Shown here piece by piece: positions 54,901-64,000 of a stretch of DNA of 64,000 nucleotides. This DNA comes from Symbiodinium natans. Its lineage: Eukaryota; Sar; Dinophyceae; Suessiales; Symbiodiniaceae. A program made the position numbers and the translations under genes. The DNA is taken from NCBI GenBank assembly GCA_905221605.1, contig CAJNDS010000048.1:1-64000 (forward strand). Direction: 5' to 3'. Under the pieces are notes generated by a model that was not told where the DNA came from, made no database searches, and was given only the letters and a program-made list of their open reading frames with translations. Position 1 is the first letter of the stretch. Every line of letters starts with the position of its first letter.

Positions 54901-57352
54901 ATGGATGCAAAATCCATTTCAGCCATGGAGGCCATCAGGGATGACCCTGTGTTGGCTGTCAACTTGAAAGCTGGCAAGATGTTGAACATGCTGGGCAGCT
55001 TGGGCTACATCAGGATTCAAAACCTGAAGCCCAGCCAGCTGCTGGTGCATCCTGAGAATAGGTCGGGTGCCACGGTCAACCCTTTCAATGTTCACCAAAA
55101 AGGCTGGCAAGCACTCAAAGTTGGCTGGTCAGCCAAAAAGCTTGAGGAAAGCTATGCCCTTGAGGTCAGCCACAATTGGTCGGTGAAACACAAGCAGTTG
55201 CAGGCCATGCAGACACTGGTCGAAGCTAGCCAGGGTATGCTGGCACCAGTTGCAGGAACTGAGCAGTACATGTCCCTCAGTGCCAGTCACATGAGCCAGT
55301 TCTGCAAGGCTGTTGGTGCTGGCTGCCTCACCCAGGATGAAAACCTGGCAAGCATCAACAAAGTGTTGTCGCTGGACACTCTCCAGCAAACATTTCCTGA
55401 TGCTGGTTTCAAAGAGGCTGTTACCCAAGGCTGGCGCTGGCACTGCATCGCCTTCACAGTGGAGGAAAGTATGCCATGGTTTGCAGTTCCTTCAGGGAGC
55501 CCTGAATGCAAGCAATCACATTGCTGCCAAAGCAACAGAGATGGAGCTGGCCATGAGCATTGCTGGCACTTACAAGAGGACCAAGAGCTTGGAGACAGCT
55601 ATTCAGACCTGCCGAAGCATGAGCAACCTGAAGTACCTCAAGGTTGTTGGGGATTTCGTGAATAACTATGCTGGTGGAGAAGATTTTCCATTAGTGCAGT
55701 TCCTGGTGCATTTGGAACGGGCCTTCAACTCCAGCCTAATGCTGGGCGAGGAGTTCATGACTGCAGTGGTTGGGACACATTTTGGGTCCACCCATACGAC
55801 ATTTGCAGTCTGCAGGTCGATGCTGATAGCCGCAAATTTGTCTTCTTCGAAACAACAAGATGGAGTGGCTCGTTTGCTGGTTAAAACAGATCTGCTGAAG
55901 TTGCAGCAAAGCTCCCAAAAAGCAAACCTTGAAGCTTGTGAGAAATTGGGGAAGATGCTGGTGGAAGAGCACATGAAGAAGAATGACTTGCTGAAATCTG
56001 AAACTGTGAAAGTGCTGGGCAGATTCTTCATTCGCTGTGCCTTGTACCTGACCCAAAAAGAAGGAAAGGGTCGGGAGAGCCGAACCTTTGGCTCTTTGAG
56101 CAGCATCCATGCCCAGTATATGCTGGAAAATACTCCAGGAGACAGCAACAGCTCAAATGGAGCTGGAACGACAGGAAAGCAAACAGTTGAGAAAGTGCTG
56201 TCCTTGCAGGACTGAACAGTTTCGAAAGAAACCATTACAAGCATGAATCCTCAAACCCTCCACCTGAAACCCTAAAGCATAAACCCTAAGCTTGAAACCC
56301 TAAACCTTATTACTTGTATAAACCTCAAACCCTATATATAATGAACATGTATATAATTGTTGTATCTTTTTTGTGTTGTATTTGTATGTATCTTTTTTCA
56401 CATGTGGCACAGGAGGCAAACGATGCTGCATGTATTGCTGGTCTGAAGTACAACTGGTTGAAACCTGGGCAGTACTACTCGAAGAGAGACAGCAAGGATG
56501 TCTTTCGGTTTGCTGGCCTCACAGCTGAGAATGCAGAGTTCATTGTTCGAGACATGTATGGCAAAGAGCAAGCAGTGCTGGTGCAGCATGCTGATTTGTT
56601 TCGCTTCAGAGCCACTGACAAGAAGCCTGCTAGCATGCTGGACCAGGAGGTGGTGTCGAAACTGCAGCCTGAGAAGTGCTTGCAATGGCAGCTGGAGTTG
56701 GAGAAAGCTCAAGTTCAAGCTTGCTTGCTGGAGAACCACAATGAGCATTTGGGTTGCATTCTAGTTGCCATAATTTCGGGTTTAGGGAATTTAGGGTTAT
56801 AGGGTTTGGGGTTTTGGGGTTTAGGGTTGAGGGGTTATAAGGTACTTTATCTCACATGTTCCTAACGTATGAAGCACAGCCTGATACACAGCGCTCGTGT
56901 TATATATTTGGCAGGAACAGCATGGTGGATTTCTCGAAGCTGGTGCTGACCAATGAATGCAAGATTTTTGCTGGTGCCAAGATTTTGAAAGGAAGCATCC
57001 AGATCTACCCATTTGGCATGGTTTCCTTGCTGAAAGATGATGATGGTAAGAAGAACCTTGCTGGGTCCAAGGTGGTGGTGACCTACAAGAAGGGGAGAAA
57101 TACCAAGTGCAGGCATCCAAGTTTGAGCTGGCCAAAGCAAGTGGCGCCATTCCACTGTTTTTTTGGGTGACTCCAGTGGAAACTCCAGAGGAAGCCAGCA
57201 TGGAGTTGTGTCACACCAACCACAACATGCTGGAGATCCCATGCTTCAAGCCAAAGAAGCAGCTGGCAAGTGGGCAGCAGTTCACTTACTTCAAAGTGCA
57301 GGCTGACAAAGGCAGTGCTGGCCCAAAAGCAAAGAAAGCCAAGACCAGCTGA
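54901..57352 (+). CDS. Transposon block A protein, broken by introns and frame changes
   Basis: The ATG at 54901 (TTGGCCATGG) begins MDAKSISAMEAIRDDPVLAV. The product continues in frame 1 to about 55465, frame 2 to about 56195 (ending before a donor-like AAA|GTGCTG), frame 1 at 56413-56752 (acceptor CACATGTGGCACAG, phase 0), frame 3 at 56915-57085 (acceptor TATATTTGGCAG), then frame 2 to a stop at 57352. The change at 57085-57095 sits in an AAGAAGGGGAG run. The two gaps (56195-56412 and about 56753-56914) contain telomere-like repeats. The protein totals about 700 residues, ends in a Lys-rich tail (KKAKTS), and matches no domain I know. It could be an accessory protein of the transposon. Confidence applies to coding, not function. 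Confidence 0.6.
56240..56335 (-). repeat. C-strand telomere-like words inside a transposon gap
   Basis: CTCAAACCCTCCACCTGAAACCC, CATAAACCCTAAGC, AAACCCTAAACC: degenerate C-strand repeats in the putative intron before the exon at 56413. Confidence 0.7.
56778..56838 (+). repeat. G-strand telomere-like words inside a transposon gap
   Basis: GGGTTTAGGGAATTTAGGG, TATAGGGTTTGGGG, TTTAGGGTTGAGGGG, directly after the coding part that ends near 56752. Confidence 0.75.
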
Positions 57353-57761
57353 TTTGCATGCTGGATGCTTTTTGGACCAGTCCAGCTCGAGGCTGACTGA
57401 AGGCAGATGTATATAGGGCCATACTGGCAGGAGAACTTGACAAGGAGAGTAGACAAGAACAGTGTTGCATTGTTTGTGTTTTTTTTGGCTTTGATTTTAT
57501 GTCTATAGCCTTTGCAGGCTGGCAGAAGACATGACCGAAATCTATATGGCTCCCATGGAATTGCATGTTCAAGCTAAAAGAAAAGAGCAGGCTACAGGAA
57601 CACAATGCATGACATGCATGCACTGCGCTGCGCTGCATAGTACAGGACCAAAGAAAGCAACAGCAGCAGCAAAAAAAACAGTATATAATGTGTTTGTAGA
57701 GAGCCACCAAGTCCCCGCGGCAGCAAGGTCTGCTGGTAGGTGAAAGCTCCCTGCAGCTGGC

Positions 57762-57935
57762 ATGGCGGTGCACATCAGAACCAAAGTGACATGTTCTTAT
57801 GCTGGAGGGCCAGGAGTTGTGATACCAGATGATTTGGTGGTAGAAGCAGATGACCTGAAGTACTTGAAACTTCGACCCTCCTCCCCTGCCACTGGGCTTT
57901 GTATTTGTACTGAAAAAATGCAGCCAAATTTGTGA
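57762..57935 (+). CDS. Small frame, possible first exon of transposase block B
   Basis: ATG in good context (GGCATGGCGG) with 57 codons: MAVHIRTKVTCSYAGGPGVV then IPDDLVVEADDLKYL. The stop is TGA at 57933-57935. It shares the codon style of the neighbouring blocks. It may stand alone or be spliced to exons from 58868 on. Confidence 0.35.
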   Translation: MAVHIRTKVTCSYAGGPGVVIPDDLVVEADDLKYLKLRPSSPATGLCICTEKMQPNL

Positions 57936-57964
57936 TTTTTTAAATTTTTAGGTTGAGTTTGGGT

Positions 57965-58255
57965 TTTTCTTGTTTTTTCGATTTCATGAATCTGAAATCA
58001 AAAATTTTGACAACAACATTTGATTTCATGAATATGAAATCAAATTTTTCAATGATTTTTTTGATTTCAGATTTATGAAATCAAATCTTGTAACGAACAA
58101 TTTGAATTCATGAGCATGAAATCAAATGGATCAACCCGAGATTTGATTTCATGGATCTGAAATCAAATGTTTTAACCCAAAATTTGATTTCATAATTCTG
58201 AAATCAAATTTTTGGACCCACATTATGATTTCAGAATTCTGACGTCAAAAAATGG
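57965..58255. repeat. Array of GATTTCA...TGAAATC palindromes
   Basis: Seven palindromes of about 22 bp, each like GATTTCATGAATCTGAAATC, spaced about 35-50 bp. The centres vary (TGAATA, GATTTA, TGAGCA, TGGATC, TAATTC, AGAATTC) while the stems are kept. They lie between the two gene blocks of the DNA transposon. Confidence 0.9.
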
Positions 58256-58867
58256 TTACAAAAAACCGGAAATCAGAAATCATTCAACAACATTTGAAAG
58301 CATTTTTAAGCGCACCAATCAAAATCTGATGTTTTTTACAAAAGTTTTCAGCCAGAGATTTCCTGACGATAAATGCATAACATCAACTTATTCCAGCTGC
58401 TCATCATAATTTTTCTTGACACGATGTCTACATTTCTTCTTTATTTTGTACCAGAAAACAGAAATTTTTTTGGGTGGGCCCCACACATGGATGTGTGTAG
58501 ACAACACATTCATGCACAAGTAACATGCCACATCATTTCGTACTTATTAATTTACTTGTACCCACTTACATGTACATTCTTCATGCTTACAGAGTCCAGC
58601 AAGTACACATGCACTTCTGTACATGCATGCATGTCTACACATACTTCAGTACATGTGTACTTATTGCTTTGTAATTGTGGAAAATGTTCTTATGTTTCAG
58701 CATATAATACATATATAGTGAATGTCCTACACACATACATGCAGTATATATTTATATACCTACATGCACATGTATATCTGAAGTCTTAAATCATTGTATT
58801 TATAATTCATTGTACATGTCTTTAACCGCTTAATTTCTTATGTGAATACACGCATGCCAATGCATGC

Positions 58868-59029
58868 TGCAGCAGCTGGCTGGAACAAGGTGGTGGAGTG
58901 CAGGTTGTTTTGCTGGGCAAAAAATGTCCAGACTTGAATGCTGGGACAAAATCGAGAAGGCAGTGAAAGATGACTGGAGTGTGGACATCCACTGGGAAAG
59001 TGGCTGGGTGGATGAGCCACTGGGCTGTT
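58868..59029 (+). CDS. Exon-like piece of transposase block B
   Basis: After CATGCTGCAG the frame QQLAGTRWWSAGCFAGQKMS then RLECWDKIEKAVKDDW and IHWESGWVDE runs to a stop at 59029. Another exon-like piece (IPREDFNPYVKQSKWTELDG) follows AACCTAAG at 59053. Their order relative to the transposase core suggests the N-terminal domain. Confidence 0.4.
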
Positions 59030-59312
59030 TATAAAAAAATTTAAAAAAACCTAAGGATTCCTCGAGAAGATTTCAACCCCTATGTCAAGCAGAGCAAGTG
59101 GACTGAGCTGGATGGGGTGGTTTATCGAGTGTGTCGATACCACAATGGTTGCTTGGATTTAAATTCATTTGCAGTTGTATAATTGTACACAATTTAATTG
59201 GTATGAATAAAATATATATGTTGGATTCGAAAAGACACGAGATATTTACATATGGTATTATGTGGAAATGCATCAAGAACAAATGTGTCAAAACATACAT
59301 ATTATATAGCTG

Positions 59313-59563
59313 AGGCTGGGAGTTTTGGTGCCTTGTCTGCATTCTTGTACTTAGACATGAGTCTGTTCTTTTTTGGTTGGTTCGGATTTCCTGAGCAATG
59401 CAGCTTCATGCAAAACATGTACTCAGCCGGAAAACTCTGCATTCCTGAGGATGACCAAAAGGAGGCTGGAGATGCTGGCTTATGCAAACATTGGACCTAT
59501 TGTCCTCAGCATGTTTCACCCTGGACAGAAGCATTGAAGAAACTGATTGCTGGCACAAGCTGA
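59313..59563 (+). CDS. Exon-like piece of transposase block B
   Basis: Frame 2: AEAGSFGALSAFLYLDMSLF, then a Cys/His-containing part (EDDQKEAGDAGLCKHWTYC) and a stop at 59563. Continues the same codon style. Probably joined by splicing to the core exon at 59705. Confidence 0.4.
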
Positions 59564-59704
59564 AAAAGAAAGAGTTTTGTTTTACAGTTTTTCCGCAATG
59601 TCACTTTGCAATGTGCTGAAGAAAATGTTGCCCATGCTGAATTCGAGCCTTTGAAGGCTTTTGCTGGGGAATGAGAACTCTTGGATAACTCTTTGTGTTC
59701 TCAG

Positions 59705-61196
59705 GAGCTCCATAGTGGCAGGTATCGAGGCTGGCATGTCCCAGATTATGAAAAAATATTGTCCCTCATATTCCAGAACCCTTGGGTTGAAGTGCAGGAC
59801 TTTGGCATTCAACTACAGCCTCCACCAGAACATGCTGGTCAACCTAACAGGAGAATGACATTGTCCTTGCAACTTTTTATACAAGATGGACAAGCACAAA
59901 AGATGACTTGGTCTGTGAAGGGCGACTCAGGATCCAGATTCTGCTGCCTGTGTTCGAATTGCTTCAGTCACACTGCTGGAGAAGATGATGAAGCTGTGAG
60001 CCAAGCATGTCATTTCACCAGGCATGCACAGCTGGCCCAGCATTCTTCAGAAGAAATGCTGGCTAGCTGGGACAGGATGGCAGCCAGATTTGGCAATTGC
60101 ACATCTGCTGAGTGGAAGAAATGGCAGCAAGCCACTGGCGTCACATATTCGCCTGAAGCTTTGCTGGCATGTGATGAGCTGAGATCCATGCTGGTTCCAG
60201 CTAGGCAGTGGATGCATGATTACATGCATGCTCTGCTTTCCAATGGCTTGTTGTCATATGCAACTTTCTTCCTGATGCAGGAGCTGGATTGCTGGTCCAC
60301 CTTTGCTGGTTATGCCACATTTTGGAACCTGCCCAAGCAATTTGCTTCTGCGCCCATCAGCAGCTTGTTTGAAAGCAAAAGGCACAGCATGAAAACTTTT
60401 GTCTGTGTTGCCTGTGCTGGTGCACTTTCTGAAAAAGGTGCACACTGCTGCCTTGCAAGCCCCTTCCACACAAGCTTTCCTGGCCATGTGTGCTTTGCTG
60501 GAGGTCCTGCATGCTGGCTACAGTGGCAAAGTGACAGGTCACATGGTCTTTGTGTTGGTGGAGGATGCCTTGGAGAAATGGAAAACTGCAGGCTGGCCAT
60601 TTAGGAAGAAAAACCATTGGCTTCTCCATTTTCACCAAAGCTTCGAAGACCATGGACACCTCATAGGGCGTTTTACCATGGAGAGAAAGCGCAAGATGAT
60701 AAACAGAAAGACCTCCCTGCTGCAGAACACCACTTCCTTTGAATCCTCTGCCATGGAAGAAATTGTAAATGGTGAGCTGCAGGCTTTGGCTGAAACAGAC
60801 AATTTGGATGCTGGGATCAAGTTGCTACAGCCAAAAAATGCTGGAGCCAAAGACACGCAGCTTTCCAGCATGGTCTGGCCTGCACCATGGGCTTCTGTGC
60901 TGGCGGCTTCCTCTGCAAGGTGCCAGGATGGCACAGTCGCTGCTGGTGATGTGGCTTTGTTTTGCCATGCAGGTCACAAATGGGCATGTGGCAAAGTCAA
61001 AAAACATTTGCAATGTGGTGTACAATGCAGGACAGTGCTGGAGCTTTTTGCTTTGCTGGAAGACCATGGCTCTTATGCTGTTTGGACACATGGGCCTGCA
61101 GAGGTTGCTGTGGATTTGGAAAATATTTTCACCAGTGTCACCTATGCCCAAGACGGTGCAAAGTTTACTACCCTCATCCCTTGGAGATGGAGGTGA
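59705..61196 (+). CDS. DDE-type transposase-like core (Tnp2/CACTA-Plavaka or related)
   Basis: Acceptor-like TTTGTGTTCTCAG ends at 59704. Frame 2 runs to about 60395, then frame 3 to the stop at 61196. The change lies in a GAAAACTTTTG homopolymer context, a one-base indel. Features: FIQDGQAQKMTWSVKGD followed by a CCLCSNCF knuckle, WMHDYMHALLSNGLLSYATF (a D-x-MH block like that of Tnp2-type transposases), and NHWLLHFHQSFEDHGHLIG followed by FTMERKRKM, which resembles the C-terminal ERKHK block seen in large algal and protist transposase families. The three acidic positions (Asp in QDG, Asp in DYMH, Glu in ERK) could be the catalytic triad. The superfamily is not settled; KDZ is an alternative. 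Confidence 0.55.
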
Positions 61197-61694
61197 ATAA
61201 AAGCACAAGCATGCATTGCAAGTGTGTGGGTTTTGCGAACAAGAATCGGCACTGGTCAATTCCAGTGGGTTGCTGGCTGAAACAAGTAGGAACATGACAT
61301 GTTTTGCCTTGGTGTTGACCAGGTTTGTAGGCACACATGAGCTTTCAAGCAGTTGATGTAAACTGCTTTAAAAGCCTTTGGAGGCTTGTTTTTTTTCTGT
61401 GAAGCTGGCCGCATTTTTTGTTTCGCCTGCTGTGTTTCAAAACATCGATTGGCCAATTGGCCATGTTGCATGCCTGTCTCACCACTTTTCTAGAGTTGCT
61501 GCTCCACTTTTGACTCTACATTTGCTGCTTGCATTATAACGGTTTCAGGCACTTACTAATTGAGTTAAACCCTTAGCTAAATCACTAGTTAAGTGATTAG
61601 TTAGTGACATACTAACTGTTTACTAAACTGTTCAGTTAAACCAGCTAAACATGCTAGTAACCCTTTAGTAACTCTGTTAACCATGTTAAGTCAT
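61197..61694. other. Right subterminal region of the DNA transposon
   Basis: Non-coding; from 61550 dense with TTACTAA, GTTAAACC, CTAACTAATCAC, TAGTTAAGTGA and TTAGTAAC words in alternating orientation, mirroring 54254-54500. Confidence 0.7.
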
Positions 61695-61717
61695 TACTAA
61701 ACACAGGGCCCATCTAA
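61695..61717 (-). repeat. Right terminal inverted repeat
   Basis: Reverse complement of 54231-54253 without mismatch. Internal to it lie TTAACATGG and TTAGTAACTC subterminal words. Confidence 0.92.
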
Positions 61718-61825
61718 GTGCACTGCGTCTATTCTGCGGGTGCGTTGCGTCTATTCTACGGGTGTTTCCTTTGTAAATTACAAGGCACGCGCGTGCAGCA
61801 TAGCCTTTAAGTGTCCATCTTACGG

Positions 61826-61849
61826 GGGGGGGGGGGGGGGGGGGGGGGT
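61826..61849 (+). repeat. Poly-G run
   Basis: About 24 consecutive G. Confidence 0.97.
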
Positions 61850-61854
61850 ACCTC

Positions 61855-62064
61855 ATATATATATATATATACACATATATATATATACATACATAATATA
61901 GTATATATATATAGTATATATATATATAGTATATATATATAGTATATATATATAGTATATATATATAGTATATATATATATAGTATATATAGTGTATATA
62001 TATAGCATATATATATATATATATTATATATATAGTATATATACTAATGTATATATATATACAC

Positions 62065-62097
<33 letters not shown>

Positions 62098-62150
62098 TGT
62101 ATGTATGTATGTATGTATGTATGTATGTATGTATGTACATATGCATATAA
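61855..62150. repeat. TA and TATG microsatellite
   Basis: TATATAG-type repeats to 62060, then about 17 TATG repeats to 62135. Confidence 0.97.
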
Positions 62151-62280
62151 TTTTGTACACATTCGCGCTGGACAAGGCTCTAAGCCTAGGCGTTAGGCCG
62201 GCCTTCCCAGGTCACGGCCATCCGCCGCGTGCCGCAACCCGGCGCTGCGGCGGGAGCCGCAGTTCAAGCCTCCGAGGCGC

Positions 62281-62370
62281 AGGGTTTAAGGTTTAGGGTT
62301 TAGGGTTGGGGGTTTAGGGTTTAGGGGTTTTAGGGTTTAGGGTTTCGGGTTTAGGGTTTAGGGTTGTGTC
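62281..62370 (+). repeat. G-strand telomere-like tract
   Basis: TTTAGGG with TTTAGGGG and TTTCGGG variants. Confidence 0.92.
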
Positions 62371-63450
62371 ATTATAGGGGTTCTTTAGACCCAGAGTTGC
62401 CTTCAACAACATGATGGTACATTTGCAGAATCGTGTTTTTAGCTGCTGGCACAGGAGTCAGCATTGATTCTCAGTAGCCTAGCTAGCATACCTTCCCGAA
62501 GTTCCTTCCAAAACAACATGAAGAACCGTGCAGTCAAATTCCCCTGCTTGCTGACCCTGTCCAGCAGCCCTTGCATACGTCCAGAATCCGAGCGATAATT
62601 CCTGCCCTGCGTCGAAGGATCTACAGCTGCGGCTGTGGGACACGCGCCAGGGTCTTCTGAAAGGGCCAGCAGCAGCTGCTGCGTCCTGAGCCCTCAGGGT
62701 CCATGTACATAATTGTTATACAATTGGGCCTTAAAGTACCTCCTATACAGGGACTTTAGGGCCCAAGTATATAATAAGGAGGTACATGGACCCCTAGGGG
62801 AGCTGTTTGGACTTGGAGGGCTTGTCCTTTTGTAAGCCAAGCCTCGGCCTTTCAGTTCTAGTTCCGGTTTGGCAGACAACTACCTTATTTTACCCTACGA
62901 ACCCCAGACCACCATGAACTTAGGTACTGCAGGGGTCGGAATAATTGCTTATAGTATTCCCTTAGGGTCCATTCATAAGTGTACTATAATAACTCCCCAA
63001 AACCCTATTCTAATTGTTCAGGCCCCTATATCACCACCCCAAAAAGGAACCACAATGGGGGCCCCTAAGACAGACAAAAATAGCATTGTACAGTCTTGTC
63101 TGAGGTCCGCGCCGGCCCAAACCAGCTCATTTGTTTGGATGTGTCGCCGGACCGCTGGGGGGCAACAATGAGCGGTGCCAGAGGTAGGCTTAGGGCTTGG
63201 GATGTAGGGGTTTAGGGTTGAGGGCTTGGGGCTTAGGGCTTAGGGTTCAGAGATCAGCGTCACCTTCTTTGGTATCGGCAACATCCTCGATCCCAGCCCC
63301 AAACCCTGGCGCCCCTATGCTGATGGGGCTTTGGGTTTCTGAGCTATGGGCAGGTGTCTGACGATTAGGGCTTCGGTTTTTGGTTGCTGAAGCCCAATGC
63401 AAGGCAGCCGATAGAGTTGTCGTCATCTCGGGGTCCATCGTAATCCCTAC
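62371..63450. other. Unassigned region with GGGxCCC dispersed vocabulary
   Basis: 62700-63080 contains GGGTCCAT, CCTTAGGGTCC, CCCCAAAACCC and similar words of the dispersed family. An inverted pair, GGGTCCATGTACATAATTGT (62698) and TATAATAAGGAGGTACATGGACCC (62772-62793), could form a hairpin. G-like words lie at 63205-63245. No gene. Confidence 0.45.
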
Positions 63451-63570
63451 AAACCCTAAAACCCTAACTAAACCCTAAACCAAAACCCTAAACCCTAAAC
63501 CCTAAGCCCTAAGCCCTAAACCCTAAACCCCAAACCCTAAACCCTAAACCCTAAACCCTAAACCCTAAAC
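63450..63570 (-). repeat. C-strand telomere-like tract
   Basis: About 15 CCCTAAA-type repeats with AAGCCCT and ACCCCAA variants. Confidence 0.95.
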
Positions 63571-63644
63571 GAATGTTAATTTAGTGTAGCGCGGCCATGC
63601 CTCTCATAGAAAAAGCCGTGTAGAGGTCTGGACCTCTGCCTCTA

Positions 63645-63870
63645 GACCACCAAAATGGGTAGTTCTCTAAATTAGGGTCCCATTGTGGGTCCTTACTATA
63701 AGGGTGCTCTCTCCCCTGCTCTCTAGATATATGGGGGTTTACGAAAATAGGGTACCCCCAATATAGATCCCCACATAGTAGGATTCCCTTATGAGAAGGA
63801 CCCAAATAAGGTATCCCTAATGTCGGAAACCCGCGTATGTAGGACCCCAAAAGGACCTCATGTAGAGAAT
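63645..63870. repeat. Dispersed GGGTACCCC-type degenerate repeat
   Basis: TAGTTCTCTAAATTAGGGTCCC, GGGTCCTTACTATAAGGG, GGGTACCCCCAATATAGATCC and AGGTATCCCTAATG. Same vocabulary as 35630-35860. Confidence 0.5.
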
Positions 63871-64000
63871 CCTAAATTCTCAGCCAGCTTAAACACCAAG
63901 ACCAGGACGGGAATTATGTGGCCTGCGGATCGAAGGCCTGTTGCATTGCACGAGATCATTGGAGAACATGTCGTGCCGAACTGTTGTCGACGTCTTTTGA

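Larger units (their letters stand above)
54231..61717 (+). mobile_element. 7.5 kb DNA transposon with terminal and subterminal repeats
   Basis: Bounded by perfect 23 bp inverted repeats (starting TTAGATGGGCCCTGTG). The next ~300 bp at each end are full of TTAACATG, TACTAAC, TTAGTAA and GTTAAAC words in both orientations, the subterminal repeats typical of CACTA-like and other Tnp2-type elements. Two plus-strand gene blocks follow: block A (54901-57352, unknown function) and block B (57762-61196, transposase-like). Both blocks have intron-like gaps and several single-base frame changes. Either the copy is decaying or the assembly has small indels. Confidence 0.82.

Overview
This window looks like nuclear DNA of a protist with a large, repeat-rich genome. 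A dinoflagellate (or related alveolate alga) is my best guess. The telomere-type repeat is TTTAGGG, dozens of short tracts of it are scattered through the interior, gene density is very low, microsatellites and palindromes abound, and the reading frames are broken by intron-like gaps. I found no rRNA, tRNA, spliced-leader RNA or bacterial-style operon. The organism call is inference.

Layout. 1-8.5 kb: a foldback array, then two nested tandem duplications of about 2 kb each. 8.5-12.8 kb: a degenerate TTTAGGG-like block, a 2.4 kb near-perfect palindrome built from ~235 bp repeats, and an array of short CTCGAG-centred palindromes. 13-18.6 kb: the best host-type gene, a NERD-domain protein, followed by short coding-like pieces between telomere-like tracts. 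18.6-27.3 kb: a complete 8.67 kb LTR retrotransposon with identical 206 bp LTRs, a primer site matching the anticodon arm of initiator tRNA-Met, a polypurine tract and a 5 bp target duplication. Its reading frames carry WW, S1, MLLE/PABC, six CCCH zinc fingers and a SAM-like segment, but no recognisable protease, integrase or reverse transcriptase. 27.3-50 kb: short Ser/Glu-rich segments repeatedly preceded by CCCTAAA and followed by TTTAGGG tracts, with dispersed repeats and no clear gene. 50-54.2 kb: CA-rich, degenerate telomeric, foldback and CTCCGCGCC repeats. 54.2-61.7 kb: a 7.5 kb DNA transposon with 23 bp perfect terminal inverted repeats and two gene blocks, the second resembling a DDE transposase. 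61.7-64 kb: poly-G, TA/TATG microsatellites and more telomere-like tracts.

The mobile elements are the clearest functional units. The most interesting overall pattern is the polarity of the telomere-like tracts (C-strand 5', G-strand 3') around coding-like segments. The same polarity is seen at gaps in the NERD gene and the DNA transposon, which suggests introns bounded by inverted telomeric repeats. Many single-base frame changes in the transposon genes could be decay, recoding or assembly error.
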